From NCBI GenBank assembly GCA_024638325.1, contig JAHEKM010000013.1:1-39586 (forward strand): DNA of 39,586 bases. The letters run 5' to 3'. The translations under genes were made by a program, and so were the position numbers. The stretch comes from Gemmatimonadota bacterium. Its GTDB lineage: Bacteria > Gemmatimonadota > Gemmatimonadetes > Longimicrobiales > Gaopeijiaceae. Shown piece after piece: positions 15,735 to 23,649 of this stretch. The notes under the pieces are model-generated. The model was given only the letters and a program-made list of their open reading frames with translations, ran no database searches and had not been told where the DNA came from. Position 1 is the stretch's first letter. Each line of letters opens with the position of its first letter.

Positions 15735-16961
15735 CTAGGTTCTGACGACCCTCAGTCGCATCACGTACTCGACCTCGAGCTCGTCCAGCCACACCCCGTA
15801 GATGAAGTCGCCCGTGAAGTACCGCGCTGTGAAGCGGTCGGGCAGCTCGACGGGGCCGAGATAGAGCCCGTCCGGGTCGAAGACGTCCCACGTCCGCCCC
15901 CCCATGCGCTGCAGGAGCTCGATGGTACGGATGTTCGGCTCGATGGAGTCGAGGATGTCGTTGGGAGAGCGGGTGCGCTGAACCCAGACCGTGGCCTCCG
16001 GCCCGACGGCGACGGCAGCGATGACCGGGAAGGTCTCGTTGAAGCGGATCAGGCTCGAGAGCTGATCGATCGCGCCCTCGGGTACGACGTCACCAAGAAG
16101 GCCGAGGAGCCCTTGCAGCACCGCACGGCGATCCGCCTCGGTGACCCGCTGGGGCGTGAAGGGTTTGGAGAAGACCCTTCTGAGCTCCCCGTCCTGGTAG
16201 ATCCCGATGCGGTAGTCGTCGTTGACCCCGTAGAGGACCTCCAGATCGTCGGTGAGGCTCCAGATCGGCTCCGCCGCGAAGATCTCGACGTTCGGCGCTC
16301 CGCCGCTGAGGCTGAGCGATCCCCCAGACGGGACGCGCATCAGCGTGTCGGCGTCGGTCCCGTCCGCTGCCACCGCGATGATCGCGTCCAATGAGTCGGG
16401 CTGGAGGGTGGGGTCCTCCATCGGTAGACGGCGTACCTGTCGCGCGATGGCGCCGGACGGCGTGTTCTCCCAGGCGACCGGCAGGCCCTCCCCGGGCAGG
16501 ATCGGCACCGTGCCGAAGCTCCGACCGTCGGGTCCGTAGAGCGCAAGGCGCTGGTTGTCGAGGTCGGCGACAATGAGCGTATCCCCTGGGGTCCTCCCGA
16601 TGAACGTGGCCGCGTCGCCCAGCTCGCCGAACGTGGAGATATGCCGCCCGTCCGCGTCGAAGCGGCGTATGTGCCTCGCCCGTTGGTCCAACACGTAGAT
16701 CGAGCCGTCCCCGGCTACGGTCAGCCACCCGATCCGGCCGAACCGGTATTCGGGGGCCCCCTCGGCGGCACCCACGCGGAGGTCTGGTTCGACGCTCCAC
16801 GCCTGGCCCTCCTCCCAGAGCCCTTGCTCGACGTTGGAGACGAGCGTGACACCGGCCGAGTCGGCCACCGTCGCCCCGCCGTTGCCGGTGCCGCCACCGC
16901 CGCAGCCGGCCACGAAGAGCGTCGCGATGAGCCACCGACTGCTTCGATCCGTCGCTTGCAT
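15735..16961 (-). CDS. Six-bladed beta-propeller lipoprotein
   Basis: A 408-residue protein starting at the ATG that gives a proper lipoprotein signal: basic start, hydrophobic core and lipobox LFVAGC with Cys20, followed by a Gly-rich linker. The body has NHL-like propeller strands (GDGSIYVLDQRARHIRRFDA, GDTLIVADLDNQRLALYGPDG, FPVIAAVAVGPEATVWVQR, WDVFDPDGLYLGPVELP), as in the 6-bladed beta-propeller lipoproteins frequent in Bacteroidota and Gemmatimonadota. Ligand or enzymatic role is unknown. It would sit in the periplasm, anchored to a membrane. The start has only a weak ribosome site; upstream in-frame starts would destroy the signal peptide. The divergent SDR gene starts 97 bases away. 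Confidence 0.85.
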   Translation of the reverse strand: MQATDRSSRWLIATLFVAGCGGGGTGNGGATVADSAGVTLVSNVEQGLWEEGQAWSVEPDLRVGAAEGAPEYRFGRIGWLTVAGDGSIYVLDQRARHIRRFDADGRHISTFGELGDAATFIGRTPGDTLIVADLDNQRLALYGPDGRSFGTVPILPGEGLPVAWENTPSGAIARQVRRLPMEDPTLQPDSLDAIIAVAADGTDADTLMRVPSGGSLSLSGGAPNVEIFAAEPIWSLTDDLEVLYGVNDDYRIGIYQDGELRRVFSKPFTPQRVTEADRRAVLQGLLGLLGDVVPEGAIDQLSSLIRFNETFPVIAAVAVGPEATVWVQRTRSPNDILDSIEPNIRTIELLQRMGGRTWDVFDPDGLYLGPVELPDRFTARYFTGDFIYGVWLDELEVEYVMRLRVVRT

Positions 16962-16978
16962 GGGCCTGGTGAAAGGAT

Positions 16979-17008
16979 GTGACGGGACAGCGGCACCTAC
17001 GGTATGCT
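16979..17008 (+). promoter_or_regulatory. Possible sigma-70-type promoter for the SDR gene
   Basis: GTGACG and TATGCT are separated by 18 bases, and the latter ends 49 bases before the SDR start. The -10 match is reasonable and the -35 match weak. This is pattern evidence only. Confidence 0.3.
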
Positions 17009-17057
17009 GCCGCGATGGGTTTTCGCCCTGCTGCGGGGCTACTGCAAGGGAGAGTAC

Positions 17058-17834
17058 ATGCACGTCCGGGACAAGGTGGTCGTAGTGACGGGCGGGGCGA
17101 GCGGCATCGGCCGGTCGCTGGTCCACCGCTTCGTGCTCGAGGGCGCGCGGGTCGTGGTCGCGGCGGATATCGATGCAGAGCGGGCCGCGACCGCGGCCTC
17201 CGACGCTGGAGCCGCAGCGGAGTCGGCCCAGGTGGATGTGGCGAACGAGGCATCGATGGCCGAGTTGATCGGGTCTATAGAGGACCGTCACGGCGCCATC
17301 GACCTCTTCTGCTCCAACGCCGGCATCTATGAGGCAGGCGGTGTCGACACGCCCCAGGCGACGTGGCAGCGCATGCTCGACGTCAACTTCATGGCCCAGG
17401 TATACGTCGCCCGCCACCTGATCCCGCGCATGATCGGTCGGGGCGGAGGCTACCTGCTGGTGACCGCGTCAGCGGCGGGGCTCCTCTCGCAGATCGGATC
17501 GGTCACGTACGCCGTCACGAAGCACGCCGCGGTCGCCTTCGCCGAGTGGATCTCCATCACGCACGGAGAGGAAGGCATCAAAGTCTCGGTTCTGTGCCCC
17601 CAAGCCGTCCGCACGCCGATGCTCACTTCCGGGGAAGGGAGCGTGGCCACAGTCGACGGGGTCATGGAGCCGGATCAGGTGGCCGACGCGGTCGTCGACG
17701 CCCTGGCCGCGGAGCGCTTCCTCGTGCTGCCGCACCCGGAAGTCGCGGAGTACGCCCGGCGCCGCGGGGAGGACCGAGAACGCTGGTTGGCCGGGATGCG
17801 GAGACTCCAGGCGCGTTATCGCGGGCTTTCCTGA
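17058..17834 (+). CDS. Short-chain dehydrogenase/reductase
   Basis: A cytoplasmic NAD(P)-dependent oxidoreductase of the classical SDR type, 258 residues. The start ATG at 17058 follows GGGAGAGTAC; an upstream ATG would add a hydrophobic tail not typical of the family. The Rossmann glycine motif is TGGASGIG (11-18), and an Asp at the end of beta-2 (AADID, about 37-39) favours NAD over NADP. The structural CSNAG motif includes Asn87. The catalytic triad is Ser138, Tyr151 and Lys155 (YAVTK). The late segment VLCPQAVRTPML is also typical. Substrate cannot be predicted. It converges with the hydrolase gene with only three bases between the stops. Confidence 0.95.
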   Translation: MHVRDKVVVVTGGASGIGRSLVHRFVLEGARVVVAADIDAERAATAASDAGAAAESAQVDVANEASMAELIGSIEDRHGAIDLFCSNAGIYEAGGVDTPQATWQRMLDVNFMAQVYVARHLIPRMIGRGGGYLLVTASAAGLLSQIGSVTYAVTKHAAVAFAEWISITHGEEGIKVSVLCPQAVRTPMLTSGEGSVATVDGVMEPDQVADAVVDALAAERFLVLPHPEVAEYARRRGEDRERWLAGMRRLQARYRGLS

Positions 17835-17837
17835 CCC

Positions 17838-18563
17838 TCAGCGCTTCAGCGACACGTCGATCCAGTCGAGGAGCAGCGACGGATCGATGCGGAGCACGTG
17901 GCCCTGTCCGCCCAGGACTCGCAGCCCGGACGCGATCCCCTGGGACTCGAGGGCTGCCCGCGTCTCCTCCGTCATCCCGAGCCAGCTCTCGTCCCGTTGG
18001 CCCACCAGGAAGTAGATCGGCTTGTCACGAAGCACCGCCAGGTCCTCGGCGGGGCCCGAGTACTGCCCCGGCAGCGTCATGATGGCGGCGAAACGGTCGG
18101 GCTGAGCGAGGGCGGCAAAGAAGGCCCCGCTGCCCCCGTTCGACGCCCCGACGAGCGCCACCCTCTGAGCGTCGTAATCGAGCTCGGCATCCATCCAGGA
18201 GAAGAGCGCCGAGAGCACCTCGTCGGCGGTACGCGACAGGTTCGAGCCACGCACCTCGGGAGCCACCACGTAGTAGCCTCGTCGCGCCGGCTCGGTGAGC
18301 CAATACGACCCCACGAACCCCTCGACCAGCTGAGCCGTTCCGGCGCCCCAGGGGAGCGCGAGGATCACCGGGTGAGGCGCCGAAGTGCCCTCCGCAGGAC
18401 GCACCAGTGCCACGTCGAGCGTGCCGCCCGACCAAGGCGCCTCGTGCCACTCGAGGGCGTCGCCGATGCGCTGCTGCGCATGCGTTTCCGCTGGGACGAA
18501 GCCGGCCAGTGCGGCCAGGGCAAGCGAAGCCAGAAGCGGTGACGGCCTTGAGGTGTGCGGCAT
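17838..18563 (-). CDS. Secreted alpha/beta hydrolase (dienelactone hydrolase-like)
   Basis: A 241-residue exported esterase-type enzyme. The ATG at 18563 gives a clean signal peptide (residues 1 to about 30, ending THAQ); longer in-frame starts would put it after an unlikely 59-residue leader. The fold markers are present: the oxyanion turn LALPWGAGT (about 68-76), the nucleophile elbow GASNGG with Ser141, an acid Asp191 (VGQRDESW) and the catalytic His222 (GGQGHVL). Overall it resembles dienelactone hydrolase/prolyl oligopeptidase-like esterases that lack a large lid. The substrate is unknown. The divergent neighbour starts within about 40 bases, so the two promoters overlap or lie inside the coding ends. 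Confidence 0.87.
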   Translation of the reverse strand: MPHTSRPSPLLASLALAALAGFVPAETHAQQRIGDALEWHEAPWSGGTLDVALVRPAEGTSAPHPVILALPWGAGTAQLVEGFVGSYWLTEPARRGYYVVAPEVRGSNLSRTADEVLSALFSWMDAELDYDAQRVALVGASNGGSGAFFAALAQPDRFAAIMTLPGQYSGPAEDLAVLRDKPIYFLVGQRDESWLGMTEETRAALESQGIASGLRVLGGQGHVLRIDPSLLLDWIDVSLKR

Positions 18564-18603
18564 GGGTCGGGTGGGGGAAGGGGATGGGACAAGCTCGGCG
18601 GGT

Positions 18604-19245
18604 ATGGAGAGCACTGCAAGCGCGGTATCGTTGCGCATGGTCGAACCTTCGCCGAAGAGGCCCCCACGGGCCCCGAACGCCCGACGCGCGGCGCTGACGG
18701 CGGCGGCCGAGCGCGTCGGGGGAGTCGTCGTCGAGGGCAAGATGACCGGCGGCTACGAGGTGCAGCTCGAGCACGGAGGATGGAAGCTGCACCTCGGACT
18801 GCACGCGGCGCAGAACGCGTCGGAGGGCCTGATCCACACGCGCGTCCTCGCGCGGTTCAAGGGGCGGGAGGACGTAAGGCTCCTCGTGAGGAGGCGTGCG
18901 GCATTGGACCGACTCGCGGCGAGGTTGGGCTTCAAGGGACTCGGGGCGGGCGGCAGGCAGCTGCTCGATCGCTACTTCGTGAAGGGCCGTCCCGCGACGC
19001 GCGTGCGGTCGGTGATCAGTGGTGGGCTCGCCGATGCGATTTTGGAGACGGACGCCCACCGACTCCAGGTCGGTCCGGAATCGTGGTTCGCGCGTCGTAC
19101 GCGCGGTCCATACGCGCGTACGTTGCAGGTGCTGGAGCCGGGCGCGGCCACGGATCCGGACCGCTTGGTCGGTATGGTGGTCCTGGCACAGGAGGCACTC
19201 GACGCGCTACAACGGGCCGGACTCGCGACGCCGGGTCTGCGGTAG
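18604..19245 (+). CDS. Uncharacterised protein, basic, DUF3137-like pattern
   Basis: About 213 residues, no signal peptide or membrane helix. I do not recognise a functional family. The central region has a patterned core: HGGWKLHLGLH, then a run of strands and helix LVRRRAALDRLAARLGFKGL, then GRQLLDRYFVKGRPATRV and VISGGLADAIL. That resembles the FDxxFxVKGxDxxxV...LL pattern of DUF3137-type proteins, whose role is unknown. The protein is strongly Arg-rich. The start is uncertain: ATG at 18604 or 18637, or GTG at 18571; none has a strong ribosome site. Coding is supported by the sustained domain-like pattern and by a real gene (cupin) following on the same strand 102 bases later. Confidence 0.65.
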   Translation: MESTASAVSLRMVEPSPKRPPRAPNARRAALTAAAERVGGVVVEGKMTGGYEVQLEHGGWKLHLGLHAAQNASEGLIHTRVLARFKGREDVRLLVRRRAALDRLAARLGFKGLGAGGRQLLDRYFVKGRPATRVRSVISGGLADAILETDAHRLQVGPESWFARRTRGPYARTLQVLEPGAATDPDRLVGMVVLAQEALDALQRAGLATPGLR

Positions 19246-19261
19246 CGCCGAGCTCGACTGA

Positions 19262-19291
19262 TTGACGCCTTTTCGCGGCGCACGGTACGTT
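19262..19291 (+). promoter_or_regulatory. Sigma-70-type promoter of the cupin gene
   Basis: TTGACG and TACGTT are separated by 18 bases, and the -10 element ends 56 bases before the cupin ATG. The -35 element matches the consensus at five of six positions. It stands in the 102-base gap after the preceding gene, so the cupin is probably transcribed on its own. Confidence 0.55.
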
Positions 19292-19347
19292 GGCCGCCCG
19301 GCACCGTCCCCGGTGTCGAGAAGTCAGATCCGGACGAGGAGTCACCC

Positions 19348-19977
19348 ATGAGGAAGTCTTTGCCGTTCCTGTTACTCGGTCTCGCGCTGACCCTGCCGGT
19401 CCAGGCCGAGGCACAGCGGGCGTGGTCCTTGAACGAGGCGACGTACATCACCGCGGAGCAGATCGATGAGGTGAACGAGCTGCCTGGTGTGGACCGCCAG
19501 ATCGTCAGCCGCAACATCGGTGAGCTCAACCTCTCGGTCGGTATCATCAAGCGGGGTCCGACCTCAGGTGCGATGCCGACGGGCAACGAGCAGTTCGGCG
19601 AGAGGCCTTGCGGCGTCTCCGAAGGTACGCCGAGCGGCGCCCGGGGCATCGAGCACGACCACCAGACGGAGACGTACGTAATCTGGTCGGGCGAGGGCAC
19701 GCTGGTCACCGGCGGCCAGATCCTCTACGGGAACGGGTTCTCGGACGCCAGCACCGTCACGACGATCCTGAACGGGCCGTCGTGCAGCGGCTTCATCGTG
19801 GGGGACGTGAAGCGCATCGACGTGAGGGAAGGCGACGTGATCATCATTCCGGCCGGGGTGCCGCACGGCTGGGCGCAGATCGACGACCACGTGCACTACC
19901 TGAGCGTGCGCCCCGATCCGCAACGCGTGCTGCCGGACGACTACGAGCATCCCGAGGTCGCGGGCGAGCTCCGGTAG
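19348..19977 (+). CDS. Secreted cupin-domain protein
   Basis: A 209-residue exported protein with a signal peptide (1 to about 23, ending AEAQ) and GAGGAG before the ATG. The cupin barrel carries both metal motifs: HDHQTETYVIWSGEG (His103, His105, Glu109) and the second motif PAGVPHGW with His173. The three-His/one-Glu set is the usual site for Fe, Mn, Ni or Zn. Two cysteines (Cys88 and the Cys in GPSCSG) could form a disulfide in the periplasm. Cupins range from isomerases and dioxygenases to binding proteins, so the function is open. A periplasmic location and the lack of an obvious enzymatic neighbour leave no substrate clue. Confidence 0.9.
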   Translation: MRKSLPFLLLGLALTLPVQAEAQRAWSLNEATYITAEQIDEVNELPGVDRQIVSRNIGELNLSVGIIKRGPTSGAMPTGNEQFGERPCGVSEGTPSGARGIEHDHQTETYVIWSGEGTLVTGGQILYGNGFSDASTVTTILNGPSCSGFIVGDVKRIDVREGDVIIIPAGVPHGWAQIDDHVHYLSVRPDPQRVLPDDYEHPEVAGELR

Positions 19978-20007
19978 AGCCCTTCCCAACCGGTGTAGCC
20001 GGCTTCG

Positions 20008-20036
20008 TTGGCGGGGGCGGGAGCGCGCGCTAGCTT
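20008..20036 (+). promoter_or_regulatory. Promoter of the His-rich/TonB locus, inside a dyad
   Basis: TTGGCG and TAGCTT are separated by 17 bases, 49 bases before the start of the His-rich gene. An imperfect dyad overlaps it (GGGCGGGAGCG at 20015-20025 with CGCTCCTGCCC at 20040-20050, one G-T pair). That dyad could be an operator or the terminator of the cupin gene. Confidence 0.45.
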
Positions 20037-20085
20037 GCCCGCTCCTGCCCGTCGTACTCCGCGTGAGGTCTGGGCTCCAGCACCG

Positions 20086-20505
20086 ATGTCACCGATCAAG
20101 AGATGCCTGGGCGTGGTCGCAGCGGCGATGTATGTGCTGCCGCTGTCGACCAGCCTGCTGACGAACGCGGTGCACGACGCGTATCACCTGCGCGAGTTCC
20201 TGGAGTACGGGAGCGTCGAGGTAGCGGACCTCGCCGAACCGGAGCCGGGTGACTTCGCCCACGCCCACGGCGGCGCGGAGCACTCCCATGGCGCTACGAC
20301 CGACGCGCTGCTGGGCGCGGCCGATCGCAGGGACGAGCCCGACGAAGAGCATCATGCTCCCGCCCTCGAGCTCGTCGGCCACCTGCCGGCACACACCGTG
20401 CTGTTCGAGCTGGCAGCACCGGAGGACGGGACCTGGGCGGGCGACTCCGCGTCGTTTCGCCAGCTGGCCGCCACCCCGCCCCCACATCCTCCGCCGCGCG
20501 TCTGA
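20086..20505 (+). CDS. His-rich membrane-anchored periplasmic protein, putative metal binder
   Basis: A 139-residue protein of no named family that I recognise. The start ATG at 20086 opens with MSPIKRC and a single hydrophobic segment (about 8-27), either a signal peptide or an anchor. The rest is acidic and carries 11 histidines, clustered as HAH (59-61), EHSHG (65-69) and EEHH (87-90), typical of zinc, copper, nickel or cobalt sequestration. The C-terminus is Pro-rich. It is followed by a TonB-dependent receptor on the same strand after 114 bases. Together with the promoter upstream this suggests a metal-acquisition unit in which this protein captures or buffers the metal in the periplasm. 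That is inference. Confidence 0.75.
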   Translation: MSPIKRCLGVVAAAMYVLPLSTSLLTNAVHDAYHLREFLEYGSVEVADLAEPEPGDFAHAHGGAEHSHGATTDALLGAADRRDEPDEEHHAPALELVGHLPAHTVLFELAAPEDGTWAGDSASFRQLAATPPPHPPPRV

Positions 20506-20518
20506 ACTCCTCGGAGTT
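20505..20518. promoter_or_regulatory. Short perfect dyad between the His-rich and TonB genes
   Basis: AACTCC-TC-GGAGTT overlaps the last base of the His-rich gene's stop codon. It may be an operator half-site pair or chance; it is too short and has no T-run for termination. Confidence 0.25.
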
Positions 20519-20619
20519 ACAGCACTCCCCGAACCCGAGTCGCCCGTGTGGCTCGGGGGCCGCCTCGTCATGCGATGCGGCAGGAGTGAGCCTCGTGTCT
20601 ACGAATGGAAGGGGGAGAC

Positions 20620-22719
20620 GTGCGCTTCGCGCATACCCGAGCGAGCACGGCAGCCGCGGTCATCGCGGTCATGGCCTTGCTAGCTCGCACACCGGTCGAT
20701 GGTCAGGTGCCGACGACCGAGGCAGATTCGGCAACGGTGTTCTTGCTGGACCCGATCACGGTGGAGGGACGGGCGGACGATCTCACCGGGCAGGTCAGCT
20801 CGGCCTCGGTGGGCTACGTCGGTCGCCTCGACCTCGCGAAGCGTCCGCTGCTACGAGAGGGAGAGCTCCTGGAGACCGTGCCCGGGATGATCCTGACCCA
20901 GCACAGCGGGGGAGGAAAGGCGAATCAGATGTTCGTGCGAGGCTTCAACCTCGACCACGGCAACGACTTCGCTACCTGGGTCGAGGGGATGCCCGTGAAC
21001 ATCGTGACCCACGGGCACGGCCACGGCTACACGGACCTCAACTTCATCATTCCCGAGCTGGTCGATCACATCGAGTACTCACTCGGGAACTACTATGCCG
21101 AAGTCGGTGATTTCAGCGCGGCCGGCGCGGCGAGCTTCCGCTTTCGGGAGCGATTGGAACGACCCATTGCCGAGCTCGGTTGGGGGTCGGACGGATACCG
21201 TCGGGTGCTGGCGGCGGCCTCGTACGATTTGGCTCCGGGGAACACGCTGCTCGCGGGCGGCGAGGCGAAGCTGAATGACGGCCCTTGGGACGTCGAAGAG
21301 GACCTCGACAAGGTCGCCGGCCTGCTCAGATACACCTTCTCGGGCCGGACGACGAGTTTCTCCCTCCTGGGTCTGGCCTACCACAACAGCTGGCACGCCT
21401 CCGACCAGATCCCGCTGCGGGCCGTCGAGGACGGGACCATCGGTCGCTTTGGTCAGATCGATCCGACGCTGACAGGCGAGACCCATCGCTACAGTCTCTC
21501 GGGCCGATGGACGCGCGCATCCGCGGGCTCGAGCCAGCGCATCGACGTGTACGGCATCCGCTACATGCTCGACCTCTTCGGGAACTTCACCTACGCGTTG
21601 GACGACCCTGTCGATGGAGACCAGCATCTGCAGCGGGATCGTGGGCGCTGGACGATGGGCGCCAACGCTGCGCACCTCCAGGCGCTCGACATGGGTGGGG
21701 TGCCACACGCCCTGACAGTCGGCGCGCAGTTCCGACGCGACCTCGCGGACGTGTCTCTGGACCAGTCCAGTGGCGGCGCCGTACTCGGGCAGGTCCGCCG
21801 GGACGACGTCGCACAGTGGAATGCCGGCGCCTATGCAGAGCTGGTTTCTCCCTGGACCGGCTGGTTCCGGACCGTGCTGGGGCTTCGTGGCGACATGCAC
21901 AGAGTCGACGTCACCAGTGATCGGCCGGAGAACACGGGCACGGCCGGTGACGAGATCCTTAGCCCGAAGGCGTCGCTCGCCTTCTCTCCATGGGCGCGGA
22001 CCGAGCTTTACGTGAGTGGCGGGTTGGGTTTTCACAGCAACGATGCGCGGGGTGCGGTTTCCACGGTCGACCCAGGAAGTGGTGACCCGGTCGACCCGGT
22101 CGCGACCTTGGTGCGGTCGCGCGGGGCCGAGATCGGTGTGCGCACTTCGGCCGTCGAAACGCTGCGCACTACGCTCGCACTGTGGACGATGGAGTTGGAC
22201 AGCGAGCTCCGTTTCGTGGGCGACATCGGCACTACGGAGGCCAGCGACCCCAGTCGTCGGGTGGGTGTGACGGTGGCGAACTTCCTACGAGTCACGGAGG
22301 AGTGGAGCGTGGATCTCGACGTTTCGTTCACGAGCGCGCGCTTCGAGGACGTACCGGCCGGAGAGGATCACATCCCCGGCGCACTCGAGAACGTGATCGC
22401 CGCCGGCCTCAGCTATGCGCCCGCCGGGGACGGCCCCTTCGGTGCGCTTCGGTTGAGGCACTTCGGCGCGTACCCACTCATCGAAGACGACTCCGAGCGG
22501 GCGAGCGCCAGCTCACTGGTCAACGTCGAGTTGGGATACCGCCTCGGGAACGCCCGCATCGCCATCTCGATCCTGAACGCCTTCGACCAGGAGACCTCGG
22601 ACATCCAGTACTTCTACGAGTCGAGGCTGAGCGGTGAGCCCGCGGGAGGAGTAGGGGACGTGCACTTCCATCCTGCCGAGCCCCGTCAGCTCAGGGTGAG
22701 GGCCAGCTGGGGAATGTGA
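20620..22719 (+). CDS. TonB-dependent outer-membrane receptor
   Basis: An energy-coupled importer of about 699 residues. The GTG at 20620 is chosen because GGAAGGGGGAG lies just before it and it yields a clean signal peptide ending DGQ; the ATG 15 bases earlier overlaps that ribosome site. The plug domain has LLETVPGMILTQHSGGGKAN, QMFVRGFNLDHG and NDFATWVEGMPVN, then a striking THGHGHGYTDLNFIIPEL histidine loop. The barrel follows, ending ELGYRLGNARIAISILNAFD and RASWGM. There is no carboxypeptidase-like or signalling extension, unlike the SusC homologue in this window. The His loop and the His-rich gene upstream point to a metal or metal-complex substrate; siderophore or cobalamin uptake cannot be excluded. 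Confidence 0.93.
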   Translation: MRFAHTRASTAAAVIAVMALLARTPVDGQVPTTEADSATVFLLDPITVEGRADDLTGQVSSASVGYVGRLDLAKRPLLREGELLETVPGMILTQHSGGGKANQMFVRGFNLDHGNDFATWVEGMPVNIVTHGHGHGYTDLNFIIPELVDHIEYSLGNYYAEVGDFSAAGAASFRFRERLERPIAELGWGSDGYRRVLAAASYDLAPGNTLLAGGEAKLNDGPWDVEEDLDKVAGLLRYTFSGRTTSFSLLGLAYHNSWHASDQIPLRAVEDGTIGRFGQIDPTLTGETHRYSLSGRWTRASAGSSQRIDVYGIRYMLDLFGNFTYALDDPVDGDQHLQRDRGRWTMGANAAHLQALDMGGVPHALTVGAQFRRDLADVSLDQSSGGAVLGQVRRDDVAQWNAGAYAELVSPWTGWFRTVLGLRGDMHRVDVTSDRPENTGTAGDEILSPKASLAFSPWARTELYVSGGLGFHSNDARGAVSTVDPGSGDPVDPVATLVRSRGAEIGVRTSAVETLRTTLALWTMELDSELRFVGDIGTTEASDPSRRVGVTVANFLRVTEEWSVDLDVSFTSARFEDVPAGEDHIPGALENVIAAGLSYAPAGDGPFGALRLRHFGAYPLIEDDSERASASSLVNVELGYRLGNARIAISILNAFDQETSDIQYFYESRLSGEPAGGVGDVHFHPAEPRQLRVRASWGM

Positions 22720-22764
22720 AGCGGGGTTCACGCATGCGAGCAGTTCGATGAGACGCGACGGCTG

Positions 22765-23346
22765 ATGGAGCGCCACGAGCTGATGGCCGCCTCGGTCGCG
22801 AGCGCGGCGCAGGTACGCGGGCTCGGGGCCGAGGCGGTCCATCGCATCAGCCGGTCCTACGCGCTCGCGATGGAGCCACGTGTCGCGACCATCGAGGACG
22901 ATCACGATCCGGCCTACCTCCATCCGGGGCGAACCATCCTGCTGCTCTTCCAGGATGTTGGCGACGTGCCCGTGGAGGCGCTGTGCGCCGCGGCAGTACA
23001 CGAGACCGAGCGACCCGATCTGCGCGTGAGCGTCCACGAAATCAGCGAGGCGTTGGGCGCGGGGGTCGCCGACATCGTTTCCGTGCTACCGCTGCCCGGT
23101 GACGAGGGTCTCCTGGAGCGACTCGTCACGCTCGAGCGGCCCGCCCTCCTGGCGGCCCTAGCCGAGCGCCTCGATCAGCTCCGCCACGCACACCTGCGAC
23201 AGGATCCCGTCTGGTGGAGAGCGATCTTCGCCGAAGCCGAAGCGGCCTGGGTCCCGGTCGCAGAGCGCACACATCCCCGCTTGGCGGACCGGTATCGGCA
23301 CTGGCACCGCACCTTCGCCCGCCGGCTCCAGAAGGCGGACGACTGA
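22765..23346 (+). CDS. Divergent RelA/SpoT (MESH1)-like HD protein with altered active site
   Basis: A 193-residue soluble helical protein. Its layout matches the (p)ppGpp hydrolase (HD) domain of RelA/SpoT and MESH1: YLHPGRTILLLFQ corresponds to the first metal His (His53), EALCAAAVHETE to the HD motif, and LLAALAERLDQLRHAHL to the ADRLxNxR helix. But HD has become His79-Glu80, and the conserved Asp of ADR is Glu134. It could be a catalytically altered or dead hydrolase, or an enzyme for another nucleotide. It is located 45 bases after the TonB receptor on the same strand. The ATG lacks a clear ribosome site; the open frame extends back to the receptor stop, with no better start codon. Confidence 0.75.
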   Translation: MERHELMAASVASAAQVRGLGAEAVHRISRSYALAMEPRVATIEDDHDPAYLHPGRTILLLFQDVGDVPVEALCAAAVHETERPDLRVSVHEISEALGAGVADIVSVLPLPGDEGLLERLVTLERPALLAALAERLDQLRHAHLRQDPVWWRAIFAEAEAAWVPVAERTHPRLADRYRHWHRTFARRLQKADD

Positions 23347-23358
23347 CGCGGCGCGTCA
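23344..23358. other. Perfect dyad spanning two convergent stop codons
   Basis: TGACGCG-G-CGCGTCA contains the TGA of the rightward HD-like gene at one end and the complementary stop of the leftward small gene at the other. It is too short for a robust terminator and may be chance. Confidence 0.35.
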
Positions 23359-23649
23359 CCGGGTGCTGTTCCAGAGCTTCCCGAGCTGGTGCCCCGCAGC
23401 GAAGACAACCAGATCGAGAATGGCGTTCGGCACGATCTCGGGCCCGCTGGTATCGAAGAGCTCCTTGCCGGTCTCGGACTTCTCCAAGTAGTGCTCGGCG
23501 ACCTCGTACGCCGTCGCCACGGGTAGCCACACGCGAAGCGGCGCGTTCATGAGCCCGAGCGCGAGGCCCGACGCGAAGTGGACGACCGTCCAGGGGTCGA
23601 GGGCGGCGCGGTTTTGCTCCGCCTTCTTCGTGGCGAGGATCTTGGTCAT
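23356..23649 (-). CDS. Small membrane-associated protein coupled to the crotonase gene
   Basis: A 97-residue protein with two hydrophobic segments (about 20-46 and 72-88). I recognise no named family. It contains HFASG (His24, Ser27, Gly28), YEVAE (Glu49, Glu52) and PNAILDLVV (Asp79). A similar set of polar residues buried in hydrophobic context occurs in the larger YjdF-like protein at 36567-37250. Its ATG overlaps the stop of the crotonase gene by four bases (ATGA at 23646-23649), so it is translated by coupling. Why a tiny membrane protein would be linked to a crotonase is unclear. A short dyad covers its stop. Confidence 0.8.
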   Translation of the reverse strand: MTKILATKKAEQNRAALDPWTVVHFASGLALGLMNAPLRVWLPVATAYEVAEHYLEKSETGKELFDTSGPEIVPNAILDLVVFAAGHQLGKLWNSTR

